Shown: piece by piece, positions 1-15,470 of the stretch
How the letters are laid out: each line of letters begins with the position of its first letter
How positions within the stretch are numbered: the first letter of the stretch is position 1
Source: Struthio camelus
Taxonomy: Eukaryota; Chordata; Aves; Struthioniformes; Struthionidae
Reading direction: 5' to 3'
NCBI RefSeq assembly: GCF_040807025.1
Contig: NC_090951.1
Location: 3,410,001-3,474,000, forward strand
DNA: 64,000 nucleotides
Position numbers and translations under genes: made by a program
Notes under the pieces: generated by a model
What the model was told of the DNA's origin: nothing
The model's input: only the letters and a program-made list of their open reading frames with translations
The model's database searches: none

Positions 1-461
1 CAGAGGAGAGCTGCGAGCTGGAGGCAGATCAAAGCACGGCGCTGGGGAAGGGGATGCCGCAGGTGGCCGGAGCCGGCAGGTTGCGGGAGGCTGCGGGAAG
101 CCAGGGCACGTGGGATGCTCCGCTTGGAGAGCAGCCTGCCCTGCAGAGGGGACGGCAGCACGGAGACGAGGCGAGCTCCCGTCGTGGCGCGCGCTCGGTG
201 CCTGCGGGGAGCCGGCTGGGAACGGTGCCTGCGGGTTTCCTGGGCTTAGCTGCCTTGTGCTGCCGGCGGGGAGGAGTGAGTCACACCGGAGCCTTTGCCC
301 AGCGGGTGCGTTTTGAGCTTCAAGTGGGATTTGGAAATAGTGAGCGACTGGGGACGGGGAGCACGTCCCCGTGTGTGGGCAGCATCCGAGCTCCCGGCGA
401 GGGAGGAGGAGCAGAGCCGGCTGCTTGCAGAGCCTAACCCAGATGCAACCCTAAGGCAGGC
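1..461 (-). other. CIBAR2 3' flank, no polyadenylation signal seen
   Basis: The stretch downstream of the proposed CIBAR2 stop should contain its 3' UTR. No TTTATT (AATAAA on the minus strand) was seen, so cleavage probably occurs left of the window, if the stop is correct. The open frames here look random and GC-driven. Confidence 0.4.
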
Positions 462-5633
<5,172 letters not shown>

Positions 5634-5980
5634 GGCTGGCCCTGCGGTGGGTCGGGACCGCTGGGTCGGAGCGGCGGTGCCGGGAGGGCGGCAGGGGCTC
5701 CGGCTCTGGCTCCGGCTCCGGCTCCGGCTCTGGCCCCGGCCCCGTTGGTATGGCTACTCCCAACAGAGCCCGCCGCTGCCTGCAGACCTGCCTTAGGTCT
5801 CCCAGGGAAACTGGGCCTCTGCCAGCTCCCGGCCTCCTTCTTCCTCTTCCTCCTCCCCGGTCCGTCCTCTCGCCCACCTGGCAGAGGGTCTTACCTGGAT
5901 CCCGAGATCCGCAGGTGGGCCCGTCCCCACTGCCCACCCCCCCGCCACAGCTGATGCCGGTGCCAATGTCACAAACCTCC
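5634..5980 (-). promoter_or_regulatory. CIBAR2 upstream CpG-rich promoter region
   Basis: GC-rich DNA directly upstream of the CIBAR2 ATG, with many CpG and no TATA box in the usual place. It includes GGCTCC/GGCTCT hexamer repeats at 5696-5744. A first-exon 5' UTR and start sites are expected here. No convincing RFX X-box, which would suit a ciliary gene, was found. Confidence 0.5.
5696..5744. repeat. GGCTCY hexamer repeat
   Basis: About seven units of GGCTCC/GGCTCT in tandem, drifting to GGCCCC at the end. It lies 60-110 bases upstream of the CIBAR2 ATG, probably within its 5' UTR or core promoter. Confidence 0.75.
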
Positions 5981-5984
5981 CTGG

Positions 5985-6290
5985 GATGCTGCAGCATCCC
6001 TCCACCCTGAGGTCCCGAGGGATCCCCTCCTCTGGGTCCCAAGGGATCCCCCTCCCCGGGGTCCCAAGGGATCCCCCTCCCCGGGGTCCCGAGGGATCCT
6101 TCCTCCCTGGGGTCCCCACAGACCCCTCTTCCCTGGCATCCCGAGGGATCTCTCTATCCCAGGGTCCCGAAGGATCCTCCTTGCCGGGGTGCTGCAGCGT
6201 CCCTCCTCCCTGCAGTTCTGACAGATCCCCCTCCCTGGCATCCCGAGGGATCCCCCATCCCAGCATCCTGACAGATCCCCCTCCCCGGCC
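5985..6290. repeat. Minisatellite of about 25-bp units
   Basis: About twelve imperfect units of the form GGTCCCRAGGGATCCCCCTCC, each 24-27 bases. Several retain GGGATCC. The best conserved neighbours are the two units at about 6035-6085. It lies 350-660 bases upstream of the CIBAR2 start. Confidence 0.8.
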
Positions 6291-8041
6291 TAGGGGCCCC
6301 CCCGTCTCTCGGGCGGCCTCGGATCCCGCTGGGCCCCAGGCTCTCCCGGCGCCCAGAGCCCCGGCGCATGAGGCCGCGGCGCGGATCATGCCGGTCGTCC
6401 TCCTCCGTCCCCAACGGCTGGGGACGACGCGTGCCACGCTGGATCCCCCTGTCTCGGCCCTTCTCCTGTGCCTTTTGGGAACGCGAGGCTGTCGCGGGAC
6501 CGGGAGCAGGGAATTGCAGCCTGGCACCTGCAGGAGGGCTGCTCTTTCCGGCTGAGACAGAGCACCCCGGGACCGGCGCTAGGACACGGGGAAGGGGAAA
6601 CCACGGTAAGATTTGGGTTACTGGAAAACCCATGTTTTTTCCAGAGAGGGGAATTAAAGGAGGGATTGCCACCGGGAGCAGCTGTTCTCTGCTGCGTGGA
6701 GCAGCGGTCCACCGTTAGCCAGCCTCCTCCGGCAGCTTTTGGGGAGCGGTGGCTGTTTGTCGCGGCCTGGCAGCCTGGCGCGGGGCCGGCTGGGGGGCAG
6801 AGGCGCCGGCCCGGCTGGGGTGAGCGGACGGCCCCGCGTCCGAGCCCAGAGACCCACGGCGACGGCAGCTGGCAGCCAGGCGCGCCGAGGAGGGTCGGCT
6901 CTCCTCCAGCGACTGCAATTACGGCTTCGAGTTTAGCAAGCCGCGGACTTTGCCTTCTGGTTTCTAGCTTGCAAGTACCTCGTATTGATTTGTTTGCGAG
7001 AGGGGAAATATTGAGCTTGGAGAAAGGGAAGGACAAGAGAGGTACCTGGTGGGCTGGAGAGCCAGCGCCCGGGGCGGTGCTGGAGGCCGGGCGGCAGCGG
7101 CAGGGGCCGGGGTCTGCCTGCGGCAGGGCAGGTAGGTTACGGTCCCCCCCGGGAGGGAGATATCATGTATTTTCCACGCAGGACTTGTCGCCTCCGCTGG
7201 GCTGAGTTTCTCTGCAGGCTCAGCCAGCAGTGGCTGGCTTTGAAGCGCCAGGGAGAGAAAAATCTTATGTGAGAGATGACATGTATCTGGAAGCACCCAG
7301 GCGCTGGAATAACACACGCGCAAGCTTGCCCGGGGTGGCGGCAGTCTGGCTGAGCACGGGCGCATTTGGCGCGTGTGTGACCGAGCTGCCTGTTGCTTTT
7401 CTTCCCTGCTTTTTCCTAGAGAGGGGAAGCAAAGCAAAGCACGCCGCTGCACCCTTCGGGGCAGGAGCCAGCTCCGAGGCTCGCGGCCGTCCGGCAGCTG
7501 TCACGGGCGCCGACGCCGTTGCTCGGCGCCGGCCCCGTTCGATGCTCTCCGCGGCAGACGGGATGATGAAGGCCGAGACAGAAACGAGCTCCCATCACGG
7601 TGCAGGGAAAGGGGAGCAGAAGGGAAACGCCATGGTTTCGACCTCCTCCGTGCCACGCTGCGGTGCGGAAGCGGCGCAGCCCCTGCGCAGCGGGGAGCAC
7701 GGGGCCGCTTGCTTTTCCTTACCCCTGCAGCCCTGCTCCCCCAGGCTGGCGGCTGGCAGCCATGAGCGCGGCTCCCCGACCCCTCTCTGTGCGCTCTCCC
7801 TGGCAACATGCTCCGCATTTTCCCATTTTCGGCTTGTTTTCCCCAAGGGATGCCTATGGGCTGCATGGCTGTGGGGGAGCCTGTTTCCCATCCTGCTGCA
7901 GCCGGGAACCCTGTGTCGCCCTTCCCTCCCCATCGCTGGGTGACCGGGCTGGGGGCTGCGGGGCAGAAATGCCCCTGCCCTCCTGGCCGCCAGGCCCTTG
8001 GGCATCAGCACCGGGCTGGCCCAGCTTGCCTTGTCCCTGGA

Positions 8042-8054
8042 CCAGTAGAGGGCA
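8042..8054 (+). promoter_or_regulatory. CTCF core motif match
   Basis: CCAGTAGAGGGCA fits the CTCF core CCASYAGRKGGCR at all 13 positions. It lies between CIBAR2 and the large plus-strand gene, where a domain boundary would make sense. A single motif match does not prove occupancy. Confidence 0.5.
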
Positions 8055-9202
8055 ACAGTGACCTTTGCAACCGGCTGTCCCCAAAAACAGGCTCGCAGCC
8101 CATGGGCTGCTTGGGCCAAGCCTGGGTGCAACCCTCCAAATATTCAGCCTGCCGCGGGGGGACAGCCGGGGTTTCCCATGGGTGGGGGAGCGCCCGGGTG
8201 CACGAGTCCTTCCCGGCGATACACGGGCCTTTCTCGTCCGCTGTGCGAAGTGGCGGGTTTTGGGTGTGCCCTGGCACGATGACCCGTCCGCAAGCGGCGT
8301 GGTGGGCACCATAACCCGTGAGCGGGATCCCGGGGGGATAGGTAAGCCCATCGGTGCAGCATGGAGAAAGCTGCTCTGCGAGCAAGGCTGGCTCTGCTCC
8401 TGCAGGGCTCTGCCACGGGGGATGGCGGTTTTTGCCGTGCACGGCACCTGTGCGCTTTGCCCTTCGCGCATCCTCCAGAGCCACGAGCGCGGTTCCAGGT
8501 GGAGGACCACCGTGCTGCCGTAATGCTCGCGACAGAAGGTCAGACGCTGTCTTGCAACGCGAGCTGCAGCCCAGGCGCCTTGGGAGAGCACGGTTCGTAG
8601 CGGCGATGCTCAGGGACAGGCAGCGGGAGCGGGATGTGAAGGGTGGACCCCTCCACGCAGGGACCCGTGCCCAGGCAGAGGGTGCTGGGGGAGGACTGGA
8701 GAGCTGGAGACGGTTGCAGCCAGATCCAGCTCGGCTGTATTTTAGAGGCTGAAGCAGCACCAGGAACCTGGAACCCAGTCTGGATTTGCACCAGCAACCC
8801 CAATTTTCAGTTGCCAGTGACTCCACACTCTGCAATTAGCCTTCTGAACCAGCCAGCAGGCTTAAGTTGCAATTTTCCTAACAAAATAGCTCCATACTTT
8901 GGCCCACTTGAAGGTCAAAACTGGAGCGGTCGTTAGCAATCGGATCGACTTCCCATTAATGCCATTGACTTGCGGGGAGGGAGAGTCTTGCAGCCTCTGT
9001 CCTGCCACCCTTGATTGCGGGGACTGCACGGGGGGGGCCTGGGGACATGGGAGCCCTTTCGATCTTGCTGCAGACGTGGGAATCCAATCCATTTTCTGAA
9101 ACGAATGGGAAACGGTGGAAAGGCTAAACCTCAAATTAGGTATTGACTATCTGCCGAGCTGGGCAGCTCCCTGTTCCAAGCAGAAGCGCGCTTCCTCCTG
9201 GC

Positions 9203-9238
9203 ACGCGTGTGTGTGCGTGCGCGTGCGTGCACGCACGG
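9203..9238. repeat. Alternating purine-pyrimidine tract
   Basis: A GTGTGTGCGTGCGCGTGC-type run followed by ACGCACG. Such alternating tracts can adopt Z-DNA and change length easily. Confidence 0.65.
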
Positions 9239-9684
9239 CCGGGGGGGCTGCGCCCGCTCGCCGGGGCCAGGCATCGCCGCCGTTCCTCGCCCAGCCGGAG
9301 CGGATGCTGGAGCCATACGGCCAAGCTGGGCTCGCTGTCGGGTTTTGCCCTTTCTGCTGAGCCAGCTCGCCGGGGACCGGAGCCCTCTGCAAGGCTGAGA
9401 GCTCTGCTGAACTCCTGCCGTCACGCTCGGGTTAATATTAAACCGTTAAAGGTGCTCAGCTCTTAGCGGAGGGGCCGGTTGGAGCCTTAACCCTGAGCTT
9501 GCTGGCAGTGGCTACTCGCCCGCTGCGCCGGCGGGAGCGCCTTGGAAGGACGGCGGACCCGGCGCGCGTCCGCACCTCCTCGTGCCGCGGTGCGTTTCTC
9601 CGCCAGCCAGTTTTCCTCTCTTCCCCCCACCCCGATATTCTGCTGCCTTTTATTCCTGCCCCTGCCACTGGTCACAAAGTCAGG

Positions 9685-9709
9685 CCCCCCCCCCCCCCCC
9701 CCCCCCCCC
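9685..9709. repeat. Poly-C run of 25
   Basis: Uninterrupted 25-base C homopolymer. Such runs are common in this window (also 10078-10094 and 55722-55740). Their lengths are likely to be inexact in any assembly. Confidence 0.85.
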
Positions 9710-10010
9710 GCAAAATACGTTTTTAGAAGTCCCTTCACTTGAAATCTCGGATGCTTTACAAGTACGGTGTTTAAACAAACCCTGAGTTGTACTTTAAAGA
9801 AAACACAGCTGTTTAATTACAGCCTGGGTTTAAAGCAGCCTCTGTCACGTGAGTGCTAGGAGCTGGGTGCTGACTGTGTGTTTGGCCTCTGATTCCCTTT
9901 AATCTCCGTAGTCAAAGGATTTGGGTTTGATTTCTTTTTATTTCCCACCCGGGCTGGAATCTGCAATCAATTTGGTGGTGTTGTTTGGGAAACAAACGCG
10001 CGGGAAAGGG
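9710..10010. promoter_or_regulatory. AT-richer island, candidate enhancer
   Basis: About 300 bases of clearly lower GC than the flanks. Contains the forkhead-like GTTTAAACAAAC, the homeodomain-like TTTAATTACAG, and GTCACGTGAG at 9844-9853, a 9/10 match to the palindromic CLEAR-type E-box. No coding frame. A regulatory role is inferred from composition and motifs only. Confidence 0.4.
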
Positions 10011-11279
10011 GCCGGATCCGGGCTCTGCCTCGGGAGCTGCAGAGCTGCCTCCTGGTTCCCGAGCGCCAGAAACGTGGCCCCCCCCCCCCCCCCCACACTC
10101 CCACCCCGCTTGGCCCGGCCGCTCCGCTTTTTGGCCTGTCTCTCCCCCACCCCGAAGGAGCCGATGACTTTCACATCTGCTGCTGCATCTGTTTTACCCA
10201 TCGGGCCCAAACACGGCGATAACTTCAGCTGGGAATGGGAGCCCGGAGACAAGCCAGGGCTTGGAAAAACTTCCTCCGAGAGTCTCTTTCTCTTGGAGGA
10301 ATTACGTGTGAAGAAATCCGTAAGTATCTGAGCAGCTGGGCGTCCCAACGGGGCCGCGGATCCCCTCGGAGGTGATAAATCCAGGCCGGCATTTTAAGCC
10401 TCAAGAAGGCGACTGGCCAAGGCAGCGGAGCCCGCGGGGCACGGGGTGCTAATCGCGGCGATGCCGGCTTGTAAAAGCCGTCGGAGGCGGGACGGAGCCG
10501 GGCTCCTTCCCGAGGAGCTCTTTGCTTTGGACGTGGACCATTTCGTGAGGCCTCCCTTGCTGGTTGGCTTGCGAGGAAACAGTAACGTTATTATAGACTA
10601 AAGCTCCAGGTTCATCCCTGGTACAAATCCATCGCTTCCAGGCCTCGATTATGCATCCGCCACGGCTTTTGCCTGAGGGGGATTCAATAGCGGTTAGCAA
10701 GAAAGCAGACTAAAAAACCCAGCCTTGGAAAAAAGACCAAAGCGTGGCTCCTGGGCGAGCTCCGAGGCCCCGTGCCCGGCGGGCGGGCGGCCGGGAGAGG
10801 GGGGCTCTCCCCGGCTGTCCCCACGCCACCCCGGCGCATCAAGTCCCGGGTGGCTTTGGCAGGGCTCCCCAGCGAGGCTGGCTCCCCTCCTGCGGCCGCG
10901 ATGCTGCACGCGCTGCAACCGTTTCCTCACGCCGGTCCTCGTCTTGCTCCGCTTCATCCCTGCGTTTCCAGCCCGGGAACGCGGCGAGCTCAGGATCCGG
11001 CCCCGTGTATTAACGTGGGGGCGCGCGGAGAGCCGGAGGGGGTGAGAGCAGCGCAGGCTCGCGGCTGCCCCGGGCGCCCGCCGGGGACGAGGCTGCCCGG
11101 CGAGGTCGCGCCGCGCTGCGGAGGCGCTCGCGGGCCGGCGGCCCGGCAGACGCGCGGGGCGGCCGCGGCGGCTGGGCTCCGCGCCGCGCTGCCGGTCGCC
11201 GCCTTGGATTTTCCCCTCGGAGGCCGCCCCAGCCCTCCGTTTCGCTCCCCTCGGCCGCGCGCAGCGCCTGTGCCATAAG

Positions 11280-11560
11280 CCTTTTCAGGCGAACATTAAA
11301 GCCTTTGTCTGGTTGTGAGCGCAGAGCAGACCATTTAGGAGGAATTAGTGGTTACATTGAAAGGGGAAAATAAGGGCTCCTGGGTTAAATGCACTTTAAA
11401 TGTCTTAATAATTGCAATTGGCCAACTTGTTCCTCCCTGGAGCCAAAAGCCTGTAATATGGGAAGCTTTGCTCTAATCAAGAGCAGCACTGATACCTTAT
11501 GTAGGAAGCCACATAGGACGGAGAGAATTATTTCTCGGCGCTCAAAGACCAGAGCTGCCT
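11280..11560. promoter_or_regulatory. AT-richer island, candidate conserved element
   Basis: An abrupt drop in GC after a very GC-rich kilobase. Includes CTTAATAATTGCAATTGG, TTAAATGCACTTTAAATG and CTCTAATCAAGAGC. No splice-bounded frame. It looks like a preserved non-coding element, but no alignment was possible. Confidence 0.4.
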
Positions 11561-12860
11561 GTCCGTCATCCCTCGCCGCCGGCAGACCCCTCCGAAGCGG
11601 GGACGCCCTCCTTCCCGGGGGGCAGCAAGGCCCCGGTCCGGGTCTCTGCTCCGAGCAGGGGCGGCCGTTCCCTACGGGAACCGCTTCCGCAGGGTTTTCC
11701 CGCGGGTGCCCGGGCGGTCCCCGGAGCCGGGCGGGCGCGCGGAGCCCGGCAGCCCCCGCCGCGCTGCCCGGCCAGTGCCATCCAGGTGGCCGGCTAAGCC
11801 GCGCTCAGACACATCCCGGCTCGCCGGCTCCAGCCGCCGCGCGGCCACGTCATCCGTCAGCAATGACAAGCTCCTTTTGCAAGGAGCCTTTGTTGGCACC
11901 GTGCGCCGAGCCGGAGGGAGGGAGCGGGGACGCGGCTCGCCGGCGCTCGGCAGCCCTTTCGGGCGAGCGCCCCGGCCAGCAGCAGCCCACGGGCTGCCCG
12001 CGGCCCCGGGGAGGGGGCTTAAAAGGTGCAGCTTGGAGGAGGTTAAAAGCAAAAGCAGCTTAATTTATAACGTGGCCGAAAGAGCGACTGTGGCCAAAAA
12101 AGATAAAGATGCTGGAATAGTTGGAATTCTCCAGCCGCTCCGACTCCGCGGGGTAAAGCCGCTGGAATGCGCGGGTGTCCTGGGGGTTTCTGCTCGGCCC
12201 CGGCGCGGGGGGGCGCCCGGCACCCCCGGCGTCTCCCCAGCCCGGGCCGAGACGGCTGCGGAGGCGGCAGGAGGGCCGGAGTTGGGGGGGGGGGTGACGA
12301 TGCCCACGCGACGGCTCGGGCCGGGGCTCGCGGTCGCTTTGGGCGCCCCGTTGCCCAAACGGGCCCCGGCACGCTGCCGGGTGAGGACAGGCTCGGAGGC
12401 GTCTGCGGGGCAGGAACCGGGGCCAAAGCGCCTCCGTATTTGGGCTGGGAGCTGGCCCGGGGCCGCTCGGCCGCACAGGCGGGTTGAACGGCTGCCCGAG
12501 GAGCAGAGCTGGGCTGCTCCTGCCCGGGAAAGCTTCGCCCCGAGGTGCCGGCAGCAGCAAAGCGGGTGGCAAAACGCCCCCCCCCGGGGGCCAAGACGAT
12601 TCGGGGGGGGTTGCTAGCGGTGGGGACCTTTAAAGCCAGCCGTGCCAGAGCGCCGGCGATGGTTGCAAGGACGGGTCTGCCCTTTTGCAAGGTCTTGTCC
12701 ATCTCGGGTTTCTCCGAGGGTGGGTAACCTTCAAGCGAGGCTGGTCTTCAGCACCTGGCCGCATCGCTCAGCCTCGGCCGCGCCGGGCCGGCCCGCTGGC
12801 CACCGTCCCGCGCCCGGGGCGAGCGGTGCTCCCCATCTGCTCCCTTCCCTCTCCCCTATC

Positions 12861-12900
12861 CGGTTACAATATTCCATTCACAAAAACATTCCAGGTCATA
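12861..12900. promoter_or_regulatory. Paired TEAD-like sites
   Basis: ATATTCCATTC followed about 10 bases later by ACATTCCAGG, both close to the TEAD (MCAT) core CATTCC, in a small AT-rich patch within GC-rich DNA. Motif evidence only. Confidence 0.3.
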
Positions 12901-12999
12901 AAACCAGCTGGGGAAGAGCGAGGGGCAGGGGAGGAGGGAAAGAGCGTTCAAAGCCCAGCCGGAGGACGGGGAGGGGGGAAAAAAAGCAGGGAAAACGCC

Positions 13000-15240
13000 G
13001 AGGCAGAGCCTGCAGCCGTCGGCCCCGGCGGTGGGGTGAAACGCATCCCGGCGGAGATGCCGGGCAGCTCGCACACCCGGCCGGGAGGCAGGGGCCGGGC
13101 TCGCCGCACCGAAATGTCTCCGGCGGGAAGGTGCGAAAGCTTGGCGTGAGCCGGAGCCGGTGCTGCCTGCACCGGCCATCTGCTCCTCGCTGGGAAAGCT
13201 GGGCTGGCGCCGGGCGAGCGGCAGCGGGGAGAGGCTAGACCGCTCGGGAAGGGGCTGAAGAAGGAGTCCCCGTCCCTCCCACCAAGTCCACGGCTCGGCC
13301 TGAGAAACACCTCCTTATTTTTCCATAAGCAGCTCCGATCTCTTCTCTGGGGTGTCCTCTGGCCATGGCATTTGTGCTCCACGGCCCATGCCCAGCTGGG
13401 AGCGAGCAGGGTTTCTGCCACTCAGTTATCAGCTCTCTGCTCTTGCAAAATGCAGCCAGGCACGAAAACCAGAGCGGGGTCTGCCCCCACGGAGACACGG
13501 GAACTTTGGGGTTTCAGGCGTGCGACAGGCCACGAAGGGCCAGACCAGGATCGGTGCTGTAGCTGGGGGCAGAGCCAGTCCTTCCCAGCCCGGTCCCGCT
13601 CCCGCGATGGCATGAAACCGCTCCGGGCCATCCTGTGCGGTGCCCGACGTGCCCGCAGCTCTGCAGGCTGCATGAGCGCTCCGCATCTCACGGCGCGGCT
13701 TGTCTTCACGCCGTGGTTTCTCGACGGCTGCACGGCGAAGCGAGCTTGTTGCAGAGGGACGCGACCAAACGCCCTCATGCTCTCCCGCGCGCCGCATCCC
13801 GGCCCCGGCAGCGAGGGATGCGTGCCGGAGCCAGCGCTGGGATCGACGTCTGCGGCGAAACCCAGGCTCTGCTCGCCCGGTGCCCGCTGGCACCCCTGGG
13901 GGAGCCTGTTCTCCCGCCGGAGAAATCCGCAATCGTTTTCCGCTCTGCGCTCCAGCGCTGAGCTCCGAGCCCGGAGACATGGAGCAGAGCTGGGGAAGGC
14001 AGGTAGCCCACGACTTACCTGGGTCCTAGCGGAGCAGGATCTCTATTGCCTTTTGGTCCAGGGTGGGGGACACATGTTTCGAGCATGCTTGGCAGCTGGA
14101 TGGCAGCTTTGGGGGCTGCAGCTTTGGGGGCTGCCGGCGGTCGGGGCGACGGGGAGGGCGAACAGGCAGTGGTGCCGCCCGGCCCGGGCCGAAGCAGAGG
14201 GGTAAATCAGCCAGCGGAGGTGGATGAGGGCTTGGGGTAACGCCGGGCAGATGTTGCTCTGAAGGACCCAGCAGGATTTAATGTGAGAGGTGATGGGAGA
14301 AGGATGGGGACCCATGGAGCTCCTCTGGGCTGGTGCGGGGAGCGGTGGGGAAAAAGCACCAAAACCCGGGAGAGGGAGAAAAACCTGGCGAGACACATGG
14401 GCGGCTGGAGACAACGCTCGATGCTCAGTGTCTGCCCGGGCGCTGCCGCGGAGGGTCTCGTTTCCCCACGCGCTGGGGCGGGCGTCGGGGTCCGCTTGCC
14501 GGGAGGAGGTTTTGCGGAGCAAGACGGAGCTCGCCTGCGCTGGGCGAAGCAAACCTGCCTTGGCAAAGGCTGGGGAACTTTCCCCAGCAGCACATGCGAC
14601 TTGCAAAGATTGCTTCGTGCTGAGAAGACGGGGGCCGGGGGGGGGGGGCAGAAAATCCCTCGGATGTGAGAACGACGGACGTTTGGGGCTGTATCCGTCC
14701 TGGCTGGTGAGCGCTGGGCCGAGAGGCGCTCATCCCGCGCGTTGCTGGGCTCTGCAGGCCTGCAACCAGCCCAGCCAGCCAAAACACCCGGCGGAGGGCG
14801 GGAGGGCTGCAGCTCCGTCTCTGCCCCTGCAATGGGCTCGCCGCACGCTCCTGCAATAGTCTGTCCAGGATGGGCCACAGGAGACCCGTTCCCAGGATTT
14901 TAGCGGGCGAAGATTGACAAACGGAGCATTAGTGGCTAATCATTCCCGTTTTCCAGTGCCAAGAGGGGGATGCAAAAGGGGGGGGGTACGTATTTCTCCC
15001 CCTCTCCTTCCCAGGGACACGGCTTGCAGCTCCCTCCGGGGTCGCCAGCAGCATCTCTTCGCTCCTGCCTCCCCTCCAGATCCAAAGCCGAGCTCTGCTC
15101 GGGCTCCGTCTCGCCCCCAGCCCAGCGCCCCGTGGCCCCTCTGCTCAGCCCGGGCCAGGGCTTTAATGCCAAAAGGGTTGTTACCGGGAGCTAACGGGGC
15201 TTGTGCACCACCACCGGGGAGGCCGCTCGCATCCGGCTGC
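13000..15240. other. GC-rich intergenic DNA, nothing recognised
   Basis: Long overlapping frames on both strands with arginine, proline, alanine and glycine bias, as expected from base composition. I see no family signature, RNA gene or long repeat. Confidence 0.55.
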
Positions 15241-15249
15241 CTCCCTGCT

Positions 15250-15470
15250 CCATTGCCCTACCTTATTTATTTGTTTTGAATTATTTAGGAAAAGGCAAAG
15301 AAGTAAAATAGGGGCGCCGCTGCCCCCGCTGCATAATTAGCATTACAGCCAAACCTCAGCGGCGCTAATATAACCGATTTAAACGGGAACTCTTCCAGCC
15401 GTTTGCCTGGAAAAGAAAAGGTCTTTCTCTCCTCCCCCCACTTTATTGTTGTGCTTTATTGTTCTGGGAG
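15250..15470. promoter_or_regulatory. AT-richer island, candidate conserved element
   Basis: Contains TTATTTATTTGTTTTGAATT, CATAATTAGCATTACAG and CTAATATAACCGATTTAAAC between GC-rich flanks. The homeodomain-type cores suggest an enhancer; not tested by comparison. Confidence 0.35.

Larger units (their letters stand above)
6291..9680. other. GC-rich intergenic DNA without a supported gene
   Basis: Random-looking, GC-driven open frames on both strands, none with recognisable protein features. Contains the CTCF-like site at 8042-8054 and an alternating purine-pyrimidine run at 9203-9238. Confidence 0.6.

Noticed and set aside
5744..5757. GTTGGTATGGCTAC as an RFX X-box for CIBAR2
   Set aside because: The left half GTTGGT does not fit GTTGCC and the right half GGCTAC does not fit GGCAAC. 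Too degenerate to call.
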